From Trichoplax sp. H2 (taxonomy: Eukaryota; Placozoa; Uniplacotomia; Trichoplacea), in NCBI GenBank assembly GCA_003344405.1, contig NOWV01000001.1, forward strand, positions 1 to 64,000: 64,000 nucleotides of DNA, written 5' to 3'. Position numbers and translations under genes: made by a program. Positions 27,566 through 41,148 of this stretch are shown here, piece by piece (within the stretch, counting starts at the first letter, position 1; each line of letters starts with the position of its first letter). Below the pieces are notes generated by a model that searched no databases, was not told where the DNA came from, and saw nothing but the letters and a program-made list of their open reading frames with translations.

Positions 27566-30500
27566 TTATGTTGCTATATCAAAGCGTTGATCAGCTGGTA
27601 TTTCATCAATACTGTTAAATCCCGCTGCAGTCAAGAAAGCCTGACGGATAATTCGCTGAGTTTCTACTTCATTATCTTTCAAATATGAATTTATCCCAGT
27701 GATAAAATATTGCATTTCCTTTCGTAAATTGGCTAAACGATCAGAATTGATTAAACTAAGATGATTCATTGACACTAGATTTCCCTTGCTGCTTATTCCT
27801 CGGATATGATAATATTGCTGCAGTGATGCTGTTAGCATAGATTGTAGTTCTTTTATCTAAAATTATTATTTTTAGAAATCAATGAGTTAATAACGAATAC
27901 ATAATGAAAGCAAGTACTTAAAATGTATCGCATATATCAATTCTAAAGGGCGCTAGACTAACCTGTTCATGGTCACCAAGACTCTTCTCTAACGCCACAG
28001 TAGAATCTAATATCTCAATCATATTAGATTTACTTTCCATCCATTCCTTTTGTAACAATCGGTATTGGTGTGATAATGTTTTATTGCCTTCTAGTTTGCT
28101 ACTTAATTCAGACTAAAGAAGAAATATATAGCATAAAAGTTATATTCACCATACTAAATTAGAATGTTGAAAAAATTTAAATCAAATAGGACATTAATTA
28201 CATTTTTATTATCCAAAACGTTTGTACGTTCTTTCATTATAGCTTCGTGCCTATCGGTTAAGGTTTGTAGGCGATCTGTAATGCAATAAAGAAATAAAAA
28301 TAACGATTGAATTAAGAATTATTATTGGAGTATGCTTGTCGTATCATAAATTTATAAGTTATCATCTTTTCATCGAAAAGCCAAAACATCTATTCTTGCG
28401 TACAATAATTAAAGAAATCATTATGTACACTGCACAGCTCGAGTTAAACAGACATCTGTTATTTACCATTTATATTGTCAATCTCTTGATTTAAAGAATC
28501 TCTTATTAATCCTTCTGTATTTAATGTTCGATTTAAATCTTCTAGCTGAGCTCTATATGAAATGATTACAGGATTGTTATAATGTTAGAAATTTCGCGAG
28601 TGAAGTAATCCTTTTACACTAGGAATGTTAACATCGTTATTTAACTGAAAATTATTGCACTCTTTGCTTTTGTATGAAGCTAGCATAATTTATAGCTATT
28701 TGGTTATTTGCATGCTTTCTCCTGACGAAAGTACTTACTTTAGCTCAGCATTTTTAGGTAACGATTTAATAATCGTTTTTTCAATCATATGACTGGATGA
28801 TTCTACATCCTAAGTGACACATTTAAAAGATATATCAACGTCTAAGAAATTAACGATATATCATAATTAATGAGATCGAATTTACAACAAAGAAACCATA
28901 TTTTACCTCCAGTCTCTGATTGATAACATCTAGCGACCACTTCAATCTATCTAATTTTTTCTGTTGATTAAATACATCCGCCTAAAGATTCAGATAATTG
29001 TCCATAATCAGGAAAGATAGTCGAATATGTGATATTATTTTCTAGATACATATGATGGCAAACGCAGTAATTACTCTAAAAATGATAACTATTTTTAATC
29101 ATGTAACCTTCAATTGGACTTCCACTGGCTCTAGTTCATCTAACTTATTTTGATAAGCTATTTCTTCTGCATTTAATTTTTGAAGAACTTCTGCTAACTT
29201 CCTTTCTACTTCATTAAGAATAGCTTTCCTTTTAGATAGCATATCATCGGATTTTCCCACCTGAGTATTAGCACGAAGTGAAGATGCATTTACTTTTTTA
29301 TTCTTATATCTTATATTTTGAACAAAACACAGAACTATCATCGCCTTATTGTAATATCTTATCTTATTTCTATTTTTCGTTACTAACCTGATCACCAATA
29401 ACTATTAAAGCGTCATCAAGACCTTTAGCTTTTCTAGTTGCCCTTTCTTCGCGCCTTTTGTAATCTGTCTCACTCTTAGCAAGTTCAGCTGTATCTGCAG
29501 TTATGCGAGCCTGTAATTACATATCAATAATAAAACTTTTAACTTATTATTTGAAACTTATAGATCGATAAATTACAATTGGCACCAAATAGTTAATATT
29601 CTACTAAATCTTCTTATTTATCTAATTTACTTGTAAAAGCGTTTTGGCTCTAGTTTCATCTTGCAATTGTTTTCGTAGAGTTTCTGCCGTATTCTTTAGT
29701 GAATCTTCCGCAGATGCTACACGATCTTCCTCGCGTTGCAATCGGCCAATTTTATCATCATTATCCAATTGAAGAATGCGTACTTCACTCATACAAAACT
29801 AAACCGTGATATCACAATTGAGTATTGCTTAAACCGAAGTAAATATACTTATAAACATATCTGTGTTACGCGAATAGATATAAAAGTTTACGGTATAAAT
29901 TATTTTAATAACAAGTCTCCTGATTCGAACTTACATTAATTTGCTGATCTACTTTGACTAAATCCGATTTATATCGTTCAATATCTTTTCGACAACGATC
30001 AGTTTCTTTCGATAATTTATGAATTTGCTTTTTTAAAGATTCTATCTCAGACATCAATTGTAATTTTTTCTTTTTAGTTGTTTCTGTTGTTTTAATAATT
30101 TTCCTATTTTGATATTCTGCTCTAGCAACTTCTGTTTCGCCATCCATGCGACCTTTCTCATATAAGTTCTGCAAATCTTTAACTTCATTTTCTAAACTAG
30201 ATCGCTCTTTACTGCAATCCACGAGTTGATCATTAATCACATCAATCTATTTGTAATCGATTAGATGTATTGTTTGGATTATTATACTGACCAGATAGCT
30301 TCCTTTTAATGTTAAATCAAGAAAGGAATTGGGTATCAAGGAAGTCACGATAATCAAACATACCTTGACATTTTGCTTTTGTTCCGTATTAATTAATCTT
30401 TCCAGTTTGAGCTCTGTGAAAGAAAATTGCATTAGTTGTACAATCTTGTCATTTTGTATTTTATAAAGGAGCTCATTTCTATACTGCTATACACAGTTTT

Positions 30501-32463
30501 ATTAACTTGCGATAATTTTGTCATAACTGAAAGATTCTTACATACCTAATTCGGTAAATTCATGTTTATTTTCCTCCACTTTTTTTCTCATGCTATCAAT
30601 TACTTGAGTATTCTTTAACTGCTGCTTTATGCATTTATCATAATTTTTCTCAACTTTTCGTAATTCTTCTTCTATTTTATTTTTTTCTGCTTTAATCGTT
30701 TCACGCTCTTTATCAACGCGGGTTTGCGCCTAGGATAGTTTTAAATTAACGGAAATAAAATGCTTATTATCATTGAACTCTATAGCCGAACCAAAGATAT
30801 ATTAATCTAGTAAGGTATGATACTTTTTAGAATAAATATAATGAGCTTGAAAAGCTACATATCGAAATTTTTACTAACTTCGTTCCTACGAGCTCGTGCA
30901 TCTTCTAGTTTAACTAGTACTTTATTTAATTCTTCAGAAGCAATTTCTTGTTCTGCTCTGATATTGATAATTGCTAATTTCTCCAATTGAAGCTTTCGTT
31001 CTACAAGTGGACTAAATAAAGGCTGGGTATTTAGTATTTGGGTTAAATGTCCTGAGTTAATAATTTCATGTCATAATTTACAGAATTACGTAAATAAAAT
31101 TCGTTACAGCTACTAAAACTTACTAGCTTTCTTTACAAAAAGATAATTCATCTTTCATTCTACTGTTCATATCTTCCGCTTTCAATACGCGATCTTTTAA
31201 TCTCTCTAATTTCCTCTCTTGATACGAATTATGCCATCGCAGTTCCATAATATCAAGTGCACAAGTTTCATGTTCTAAACAAAGACGAAAAATCTTTAAT
31301 ATTTATTTATTTGTATTTAGCTTGTTAACTACGATAAATTAGAATAACAGATATAAGAATCAAACTAGGGAACTAGTTTACCTTTTTGTACTGCTTTGGG
31401 TAATTCGGTAAGTCTTTTTTTGGTTAATTTTTCAATTTCATTATTTAAAGATTTAACAGTTTTTATTTGTTGGTTTAAAGCCTTTCGATTACGATTTCGA
31501 TCAGCCTCTAATCGACCAAGTAGTGTTAATACTTCATCGATTATTTCTTCCAAGGAAAACTTCTCCTTAGCATCGCCACTCCTTTCGCAATATTTTCCCG
31601 GCATGCTTGCCCCTATGCCCACAATTTCCAGTGCAGCTCTACCGCCCTGATGCTGATCGTGAGGTTTCAGTGAACTAATAATCGAGCTAGATGAGTCCAT
31701 ACCACTTTCAGTAGCTGTAGTGCGTGAAGTTGCAGCGGAAGAGAAACGAATCTGCCTGCTACTTCTATCATCAGTGTGACTTGATAGATTAGATATACTA
31801 CGCTCAGACGCATCATTTTCATTTGCATTGCTTTCAAGATCATTTGTCTGACTAACAGTATTTGTATCTGTAATCGCGTGATCATCATCGGGTTTAGCCT
31901 CTATCAACTTGGATTCTAACTGTTGTAGATGCTCTATCACTTTGCGAATACATGGTGATTTCGATTTGCTTAATTCGCAACTTCTTCTTCGATGTTCTTT
32001 ATTATAGAATTTAATAGCCCAATCTTCTGGTAATGGTCCAATTTGATCTAATTATTCAGTGCAGAAAGGATATAGGAATGTTAAATAATATAATTAGAAA
32101 AGAAGATTGGAGTTACCTTATCAAGTATCATTTTACTTATTTTAATAGCATGTAAAATATCATATAAGCATCGAAGCTTGCGTATCACTGTTAGCCGGCA
32201 GGACAGATATGTTGAATATCAGTAATCTACTTTACGGTACCTTCTGTTTCATCTATCTCTTCATCATCAACACGACTCAGTGTTATTTTACTAGAACGCT
32301 CATTCGTTGCTCCGGACTGAATGCCAGACTGTCTGCTGTAAATGAATAATCTTGGTGATCCTCGATACCAGTCGTTAGCTTCAGGTTTAGGGATATCACC
32401 AATTGCTCCTACTTGAAAATAACCTGTCCTATCATCTGAAAATTCGGTTGCTAACATCGCCAT
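27566..32463 (-). CDS. CCDC178: Long coiled-coil protein, CCDC178-like (16 exons, 969 aa)
   Basis: Exons, high to low: 32463-32241, 32047-31382, 31274-31124, 31011-30879, 30729-30546, 30413-30364, 30246-29935, 29798-29631, 29510-29388, 29260-29108, 28981-28907, 28809-28739, 28552-28467, 28275-28202, 28112-27963, 27856-27566. All junctions are GT-AG and phases agree throughout. The N-terminus (about 1-75) is non-helical. A conserved block (about 76-125) has LPEDWAIKFYN, then RRRSCEL and SPCIRKVIEHL, followed by a Ser/Thr/Asp-rich loop. Nearly all the rest (about 230-900) is Glu/Lys/Arg-rich heptad coiled coil. The RRRSC...PC..KV..H signature fits what I recall of CCDC178 (human about 870 aa), a poorly characterised protein. 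If that name is wrong, it is still a long coiled-coil structural protein. Confidence 0.75.
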
Positions 32464-33763
32464 GCCTATATTAAATTAAATTATTGTAGTTGTTTCATCA
32501 ACTGTAAAATCGTTTGAAACTTCTCATCCCCTTTAAGATTATTTAGTTCAAACTAATGCTGTCATCTTAGTCGATATAGCATTAAATAATTGCTGTTTGT
32601 ACGTAATATTCTACTGTAGAATATAATACGACGTTGAAAGAGTATAGTAGTTGGATTGTGTAGTAAACAAGTTTCCATGGCAACCAAATAATAGAATAGT
32701 GAATCATAGTCTGTCGCAATTTGCGTCTATACATGCGGGCAGTAGCATAGATTTTAGGTACATTAGGGCGCCTTACTCGTAAATGAGTATTAATAACTGT
32801 AGTTACTTCTGGATATGTTTGCGTATATTAATTATGCTTAACCTATCAAGTACAAAGGATTGGCCATTTATTGAAATACTCAAGGCAGTCAGCTACAAGC
32901 TTACGAGGAATGCCTAGGCATTCGTATGGTACGAATGGTACAAATGTGCTATATTATCCCTCTTGCTGTCAATACAGTGTTTTGTTTCGTATATACCGTA
33001 CTACTCTATTATATAACAATATCATAGGGTAAATAGGGCAGAATGAGTTTATATCATATCAAGTGATGGCTTAGGGATTACGTGTATGTACTGCCTAATT
33101 ATTGCATCTTAAACCGAACGGATGGTCACTAAGAGTTTTTCGCAATTGCCCGTAAAAATGTAAATATATTAAGATAATAAAACATGTACACTATACCAAT
33201 CATTGCTTATACTTACTGCTATCTTACTGAAATTTACCCTGCCAGAAGTAAGCATAACTTACGATTGATGATATGATGATCAATAAATCCTAATACTAAT
33301 ACTTTCTTGATATACAACTATTTAATATAGCATAGTAGTTGCTAATTTATTCATTTAAAACTCACTAAAAATTACGATCGAATTTGAATATAATGCCGTA
33401 CCGTATATTAATACTAATGCATGATGGCTTATGCTATATGCCATGCGTGCTATATACAATGTTATATACGTGATGCATCATATTCCTGTATATTAGTGCT
33501 AACGCATTGTTTATGTGATAATTCATAATTGTAAGCCACTAATCAGGAAATAGTCGGTAATGAATATAAAGTTGGCATATGGAATACACAATGCATATTA
33601 TACATACACTTGTCGGCTTCCTTATATAAGCAATACGAATTGTAATCCTTAATTAATTACTGTAAATTATTTATTCGAAAGTTTCTTAGCCTAACACGTA
33701 CAACAAGCAATTAAATTATATGCATTATCCTATGCGATAAGAAAATGTGAGATATACGCCCAG
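32464..33763. other. Intergenic, nothing firm
   Basis: Upstream of the CCDC178-like gene; should include its promoter. No long frames. If the orphan exon at 33764 belongs to a real plus-strand gene, its earlier exons would lie here, but I could not find them. Confidence 0.5.
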
Positions 33764-33909
33764 TCGGTTTTAAGTCTGTCATTTTACAAGCAATACCTCT
33801 TAAACCAGCTATGGTTAAATTCGAAGAATATAGCAAACCTGGTATAGATCCAAGAAATCAGTATCCGCAAATGCTCTTATATTATCTAAATAATCAATTT
33901 GATATTTGA
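33764..33909 (+). CDS. Orphan terminal exon (about 48 codons)
   Basis: After an acceptor-like CGCCCAG, a frame opens (phase 1) and reads GFKSVILQAIPLKPAM, then VKFEEYSKPGIDPRNQYPQ and a Leu/Tyr/Asn end before TGA. Composition and codon choice look coding: charged and hydrophobic residues are balanced, and a Pro-Gly-Ile-Asp-Pro turn is present. I do not recognise the family. It could be the last exon of a small gene with unseen upstream exons, or a pseudogene scrap. Confidence 0.35.
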
Positions 33910-36230
33910 TAACTAGAAATATTTTCTTTTAGTCACAATAAAGTTATATATAATTGCTCCATGTAATATTTCTATCTATCCAATTTGCCTTGTACAGTGT
34001 ATTACAATTATTGCGGATAATATAATCAGAGTTTTAGTCTATAATGTACTATTGATTTGAGGCACTTTAAGCAGAAATACAAACAAGCAGGATATGAAAT
34101 ATTAGTACTTTATTTTGTTAAGTTTTATACAATGCAGTTAAGCAATTGCGTTGAAGCTTTTCGATACTGAATATCTGAACATAAATTTGTGATGTCATGC
34201 TTATAAACTGTTTCATAGCGTGGCATTAATTAATAGTTATATAGTAGTCATCTCTGACCACGATAAACAAAACTTCTATGATAACGATATTTTAATGAAG
34301 AAACAATAAAGTAATTAATTCTAAAATTGTATTTGAAAATCTTTAATTAGTAACTTAATTGCTGAATTTAGATAAAAACCATAACAAACAAAAGCATTTT
34401 AGACTAAATATAAATTTCTGTAAGGAGTAAATCTATCATTTAAGTTAATACATTCAAGCCTTTTCAAATCTTCAGAGCCAATAAATACTAGGGAAATCTT
34501 ATAATTAAAGTCTGTTGTGTTAATCTAGCATTTACTACATAAATATGATACAATGCTGAAATTTATTTGAGGAAACATTATTCTTCAAGTAACGTAGAAC
34601 AAACCTTACGTATATAAATATCTATGGTAGGTGTTGATGATGATCAATTACGCATAATATCATGCGAAATGAATATTTTGGAAAATTTACAGCCTTTATG
34701 AAAGCGACATTGTTCTAAGTAAGTATTCTGACGATATAATCTCTACATTGAATCTAGTAATCATATAGCATATTCAATATTGTAAGGTTTTAATAGAAAT
34801 AAAGTTAGGATGATAATGTTAAGCTCGCATCGGGAGTTTCATTCAATATTTATACCGGGCATACCGAAATGGTCTGTCATAATTACTAATAGTTGGACCT
34901 ACACCGTTATACTTCATACTGTATGTGCTTGTACTTTTACTTTACAATTCAATCATACAAACATTTTATTAAATACTAGCGATAAATAACTCAGAGTAAT
35001 GTAAATTCCCCGGTCGCGACTGCCTGAAATATTATATAGGTAATTATGTTTTTAATTCTTACGGTTTATCGTGTCCGATTAACGAATAGGCAACCACTAT
35101 TATAACAATAAATCGTTTAATTAAATATACTGGGTGTTATCGAACATAGTTTGCTAGTCGTCAAAAGTTGTTACGTTAACGTTACAGATATGCTAATGAA
35201 GATCATCTAATAAGCTTTAAGATTCCATGTTATAATGCATAAATAGGCGATCTGCTTAACATGATAATGATTCAATATTGACAAACTGTTTGTTTACAGG
35301 AATAAATAGTGATTGATAATTGTCAATCATAATACACCATCGCATTTACTGGTTGCTAATATTAACTACTCTCTTTATTGTCCTAAAAGCATTGTTTTAT
35401 TACCTTCATGATGGATCTATATTAAGTTTTGGTAGCAACCACTTTATTTTGTCGTAATATTATTGGTCTTAGATACAAAGGTGGACTGAAAAAAAGTAAC
35501 ATGGCCAACGTTCCCGATTAGTCGTTCGACTTTTAAATGAAGGCTTATCATTAATATAAAGTACATTATCTGGATTTTATTGCTTGACCTACGTTATAAG
35601 CTAAAGGACTGATCTTTCTTTTTTTACCTTGACACTCATTTAATAAAGTAAGTAATTCTATTTAATAATTAATTAATTAGTTTACGTGATGATTTTGATA
35701 GCTTTCTTTGTAACAACAGTGGCCTGATTAAATGATATCGTTAAAGTCACGATATGTGATCTTGTTTGTAAATGTCACCACTTAGATCGCCTTTTACTAT
35801 TATTTTTCTACCTAATAAAATTTAAATGTACCTACTTTATAAGTTATGAGCAATCAATTGTCATGACTGTACTCTACTTCACCATGATGGCACCGAGTGA
35901 GCCGGAAGTTAAATTTTTTAATAGGATATCTTACTCGTAGTCTTGATTCGACAACGAAATAATTTGCATTACTTCGTAGCTATGTTTACAGCAAACAATT
36001 AATTTATCCAATATGATAGTCCATCGTAAAAGTCTAATTGATTTTTACAATCATAAAAAGTGGGTGACAGTTTTAATATATTAGTTTTCAATAACACAAA
36101 AGATTATCTATTAATTTAACCAGAAAAAACATTACCAATAATTTGATGAAATATGGTGTTACAGGCAGATTAAATAATTGTTTTATGTTATGGATCATAT
36201 CTAAACGATTAGCAATCATTTAAAATCACT
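33910..36230. other. Intergenic, no gene seen
   Basis: 2.3 kb of AT-rich DNA with only very short open frames. Confidence 0.6.
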
Positions 36231-36270
36231 ATGGATTCATGGTTTAATTTCCAATCTATTCTTATAGATT

Positions 36271-37062
36271 ATGAGCGAAAATATGGTGAATTCCTCATTT
36301 GACAGAAGATCATCATTAGCTCCACGTAAAAGTATAGTCTTAGATACAACATCTCCAGAAAAACAGCAACAAATTTATTACGTCTACCAAGATCAAAAAT
36401 ATATCTATAATATTAGTAAAGATACACAAGATAATAACCAAAATCATCCAGCTGCTGAACAATATTTCAATAGTCTTAATTATAAAAATGTTAAGGATAA
36501 AGCTCAAGCGAAAAGGATACAGATGGAAGAGATCGATGACGAAACATTAATCTTGAAACGTGCTCTACTAATTAAACAACATGCGGCCATATTAAAACGT
36601 AATACCAACAAACGTCGGACTCAAGAATGGCTCAAAGAGGAAGAAAATCATGAAACGAAGTTTATTACATCGAATAAGGTTCAACATGTACCTAGTGGTC
36701 ATCGTAATGGAGTCTATCAATCTATTCCTAGCTTAAAACAGCCAGAATGGCCAGGCGAAAGTTCATTAGAGGTCTTATGGAATAGAAGTTCCCGTCAATT
36801 AAGCAATTCATTAAATCGTCGTTCTAAAAGTGGCACCCGAACTCGCCCATCATTAGCACCGGAGTTTCAACGCTCCAGACACGATAGTTATCCGCTATTA
36901 CCATCGACTACTACGTTAACTAATCAATTTTCCTTACCCAATCTTCAAAATCCCTACTGGCAATTAGGAAGCCCAAGTAAAGTACGTCACTTTTGCGGTA
37001 CAAATCTATCATTTCCGGCATCTCGCATATCAGGTAGAAAAATTCATTCCGCGTATCAATAA
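36271..37062 (+). CDS. Hypothetical protein, 263 aa, single coding exon
   Basis: Family not recognised. Starts MSENMVNSSFDRRSSLAPRK. Predicted largely disordered and basic: Ser/Arg-rich ends, a Tyr-rich stretch (about 38-50), and one helical basic/acidic segment (about 85-125) with EEIDDETLILKRALLIKQH and a WLKEEE motif. The C-terminal third is Ser/Pro/Leu/Arg-rich. No signal peptide, membrane span or Cys pattern is seen. The sequence just before the ATG, TTCTTATAG, is a good splice acceptor, so a 5' non-coding or short coding exon may lie upstream. A 23-codon upstream frame from 36231 overlaps the start in another frame. The frame length in AT-rich DNA makes a real gene very likely; its role is unknown. 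Confidence 0.7.
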   Translation: MSENMVNSSFDRRSSLAPRKSIVLDTTSPEKQQQIYYVYQDQKYIYNISKDTQDNNQNHPAAEQYFNSLNYKNVKDKAQAKRIQMEEIDDETLILKRALLIKQHAAILKRNTNKRRTQEWLKEEENHETKFITSNKVQHVPSGHRNGVYQSIPSLKQPEWPGESSLEVLWNRSSRQLSNSLNRRSKSGTRTRPSLAPEFQRSRHDSYPLLPSTTTLTNQFSLPNLQNPYWQLGSPSKVRHFCGTNLSFPASRISGRKIHSAYQ

Positions 37063-39156
37063 GTGCCAAACATTAAAGTACTACATTATTAAATCGATGG
37101 AGAATATCCCGAAAATGGCGCATTATCTCCAAATTTAATAGGTCAGATTGTAATAGTATCCGTGTCAAATGCGATACTAATGAAAATACTGACAAGACAA
37201 TGTTTGTAAATTTATATAAATCATAAATCATCTACGCTATATGCCCATAGATCCTGATGTTGACTACAAATTAGTAACGATGTATCACAGAAATTTTTAG
37301 ACATCGGGTTTCCATAAATTCTAGTTTTTCGATTGTTTTATCATGAAACTACCGTATATAAATTCATGAAATCGTATCATTCAGATTGATCTGAACTTGG
37401 GTAATTTCACTACTCTTAATTCAACATATACTAAATATTTTCTTAACTACGTAAGAAAATTTCCTAAACCTTACTATTGCAAAATAGTGCTACTCTTTAA
37501 AATATCTTTTACTGTTTACATCAGTAATTATAGAATCATCTTTAAAACTACAATTCGAAGACACAATTTACTTAACGATAAAATGAATATTTCTTGAGCC
37601 TGCTATTGACGGCAAGCCTAATTGAAAGCGTCTGTTATGCTTACAAAAATTTTAAACTACTGGACTCCAGTTCGATAATACTTTAATTTTATAGTGCTAC
37701 TAGATGCGTTAATTTGGATAGACTTAAACGTGCAAATAACCGTAACATTAGGCTATATTTTAGAGAGGTACATTATAGATTTAGAAAGTTTATGCTCTAA
37801 TAGCTTATTTATCAACTCTGCTATTATTAATTGCAACAATGGCGATTAAAATCTGTATAACGAATAACTTCCCCTATTCTATAGCTACGATTTGCCCTAA
37901 TGTATATCGGGGAAGATTAGAGTAAAATTGTAGAAATAATGAGAAACGTTCTCCTAAAAATTAAAATTAATTGCTATATCGATTTATTCAAGTAAATTTA
38001 CAAAATATTCTACGAATAAAATAATTAAGGTGTTGACCAATTTGTTATTGGAAATAGTTTATTGTCCTTCTAATTCTCAATTTTCGTAGCTATTGTACCT
38101 ACTCTTAATATCTTAGGTTTTATCCTTAGGAGAGCGCTGTTTTATCTATATCATGTCGATTATTCCTATCATTACAAAATATTAAAGACTGAATATTATA
38201 TTATTTTTACGGCAGCGTAGCATTAATAACAATTTTTTGACTGTATAGAATGCTAGCTGATATGTTAAATTGAATTTTTATCGAAATTGTTTACTTTTGA
38301 TGTTGACTTATTCATCGGAATGAATAAAAATTGTTATATAAAATTTGGTAAATTTGATAGCTTCTGCCAATTCGATCTTTATTACTTTAGTATATTAGCA
38401 TACCTATTTCTGTAACTAACACGTTTTATACAGTAATGAGAACCTTCGATGCTAAATAGCTTGAATGGACTTAATAGATTCTATGTTCATTCATATTATA
38501 TTTTACTGCAAACGAATACTACCATATTTATTTTCTCCTGAATAATTTTATTTTCTGAGACTCGCCTGCCTACAATAGATACCGTAATCCTGCCTGTTGC
38601 ATAATCTCCTATCAAATTTAGTGTTAGAAGTAATTATTTCTATACTTTTGCCTTTATTTGAAAATTCTATTGGACTTTACTAAAATTAGCCTTAAAAATC
38701 CAATCAAATCTATTGCTACAAGTAATTATTGATAAACACGTACCTTTACCATTACTAGGAAATTTTAATTGACTTTATTCCTATACCAGATATTACATAA
38801 TGTTGATGCCGTGGCTTCAAATACATATATTCTCATTTATTAGCCTCAAACAGATTTTAAAAAGTACCGTTAAGGTAAATGCTCTATTCAACTTTGGATA
38901 GAGTATAGGAAATGTTCGTTTATCAAATCGTCAAATAAGTAGATTCGACTTTAGTTAAGCTCCGAGAAAAAATTCTTGCAACGATTCGCTTACAGTACAT
39001 ACTGAGCGAAGATTAGCTAGTAACATTAGAAGGTGGTGACAGACACTACGATTTGAGTCTTACTATTGCATTACTATATTTTAGAATTAACAAGATCTTA
39101 ACTACATTTGATATTGGAATGTCAGTTAAGCAACTACGAAACTAGCTCAGAATCAG
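37063..39156. other. Intergenic, no gene seen
   Basis: 2.1 kb, AT-rich. A 66-codon frame at 37397-37597 is low-complexity and unsupported. Upstream exons of the membrane-protein exon at 39157 might be here but were not identified. Confidence 0.5.
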
Positions 39157-39547
39157 TCTTTTCGTTGGAGGTGGGCTCCTCCTGTTATGTGCAGGCGGTT
39201 TGATATGCTGCTATCGATTTCACAGACTGAAAAGGAAACGAATGTATGAGATCACGTCTGACATTAGTGATGGCGTAAGCTCTCAAGATGCAAATCGTGA
39301 TAATAATCAATCCGAGTCATTTAATCCTGGTAACCAGCAACAGCAATCAATACAACAAGTCGATCTTGCCAAATTGTCTTCTTGGTATAATAGCAAAATA
39401 ATACAATTTTTAACGACTAATAGGTCATCAATTTGCTGCAACATCGGGACAATACTGTATAAGCCCTTACTTCTAGATGAAACTTGCAATAATATAATGG
39501 AAGAGATATTAATGAAGGAAGCCGTTCATTTATTTTATTTTTGGTGA
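39157..39547 (+). CDS. Possible 3' exon of a single-pass membrane protein
   Basis: After an AATCAG acceptor (phase 2) the frame encodes a hydrophobic segment, SLFVGGGLLLLCAGGLICCY. It is followed by a strongly basic stop-transfer stretch (RFHRLKRKR) and a hydrophilic Ser/Asn/Gln-rich tail of about 100 residues ending in TGA. This is the layout of a transmembrane helix with membrane-proximal Cys and a cytoplasmic tail, as at the C-terminus of a type I receptor. No upstream exons were found. The last 30 codons overlap a local duplication (39452-39499 and 39556-39605), so the true end may be earlier, for example a donor at TCTTG|gtataa (39382-39387). Family unknown. Confidence 0.35.
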
Positions 39548-41148
39548 TATTCTAGTACTATTTTATAAGCTTTTACTTCTATATGAAACTTCTGATAGTA
39601 TAATGAACGTCAAAATGAGTAATTAAATAAGAAATTAATTTACGATATCTCTATACACAAGATATTGTAGAACTAGCGCCATTACTACACTTAGTAATCA
39701 CTACATTTCCTATAACAACATTAGAAGCGCTATAATTAGAACATCAGTAAACGTGTAGCAACATAATCCAGCAGGAGAATCTTTTTCGCATTGCCCATAC
39801 ATTAAAGTCTATAGGAAAAGAGAAAAGTATAATTCTGTTAATAGATATTAATTAAATTTTAAATTGCGTTACTCTAATTCCTTAAAAATAATTGGTCCTG
39901 ATATTGACCCATTTGCCTATAGCCAATTTTTAGATTAGGTAATGATGGCATTTATATCTAGATAAAGCATCAGGTTATTAATTTACAAACTTCAGATACA
40001 GTTTCAATGTCTTAATCATATTAGATAATTAGCAGTTACAGTATCAATAAATAAAAGGGTAAGCTGGTATTATAAAATTTTAAAATTTTTTAAATTTTTA
40101 TTCTTAATGATTTTATAGAATCGAAAGCTTCTCCTCTGTCTTATACGAACGCTATTGAAATAAAGGATTAAGACTGCAACTAAAATTAGGATACGAAGTC
40201 AAAGAATCACTCTAGCGATTATGATCATCATATAAAGAATTGGTAGTACTACGACCATTACAACTAACTGCTAAGAATTAGTCAGTATCAGCTATATTTT
40301 AGCCTTTATTTAGAGCTATTCATTTTGTTATAAGCGTATTAGCTTAAGATTGAAAGATCATGTCAGAAGCGTAAATGGCAGTAGAGTATTTAATTATTTG
40401 ATTCTTTAAAGAACCTTATCCCTGTCTTCCTTCATATTCAGTAGCATTAGTAAATCAACTGAAGCTTTGAAAAGTTAATTTTTAAGCAAATTTTGTCAAT
40501 TTTTAAATCACATATATATTAAAATTTAGCTGATGTCAGTTTAATGAGCTAAGCTACGAAATAGAGTTAAATGAGCTTGGTAGTATAATTTCATTCAGTA
40601 TGGTTTTAATTTCAGGCTATCGGATCGTAATATCAGCAGCAATGATTAAATAGATTTAAATTACTAAGTGCTGACATTATTGAAATGATTTAGACAAAAC
40701 ACATTAAGCTGCTTAAAATTGGAACATAATTGGAAATATGTCGCTATCATCGTAGCGAGCTTGAGAACTTTGTTTCCTTTGGATTTTGACAGATATACAC
40801 TACACGTATGTAAATGTCTAGCTGTACGACTTTGTAAAGTAGAGCTCTAGCTACTACCCAGCAACTGGAATAAGAACAAGTAAACTACCAGAAGTAGAAC
40901 AATTTGTTCATATTGATTCACATTACTGACCGGCATGAACTAAAACCAAAGCATCATTCCTGCTCACGAGTAGCCGTGTTACTCACTATAACATTAGCCA
41001 GTTTCATTTACGAAATTAGCGATTTCAATTTGTCTTGTATCGTATGTTAAATTAGGAGTGTTGCATTGAAAATGTTATTCCTTCTTTTCATCCTCGTAAT
41101 TTAAATAATTATTAACCTCGATAAAAGAGAACTATTACTTACAACTTA
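39548..41148. other. Intergenic, no gene seen
   Basis: 1.6 kb, AT-rich, only short frames on both strands. It contains the second copy of the 50-bp duplication (39556-39605). Confidence 0.6.

Noticed and set aside
31396-31888. Plus- and minus-strand frames inside the second exon of the CCDC178-like gene
   Set aside because: Shadow frames of a well-supported 666-nt coding exon.
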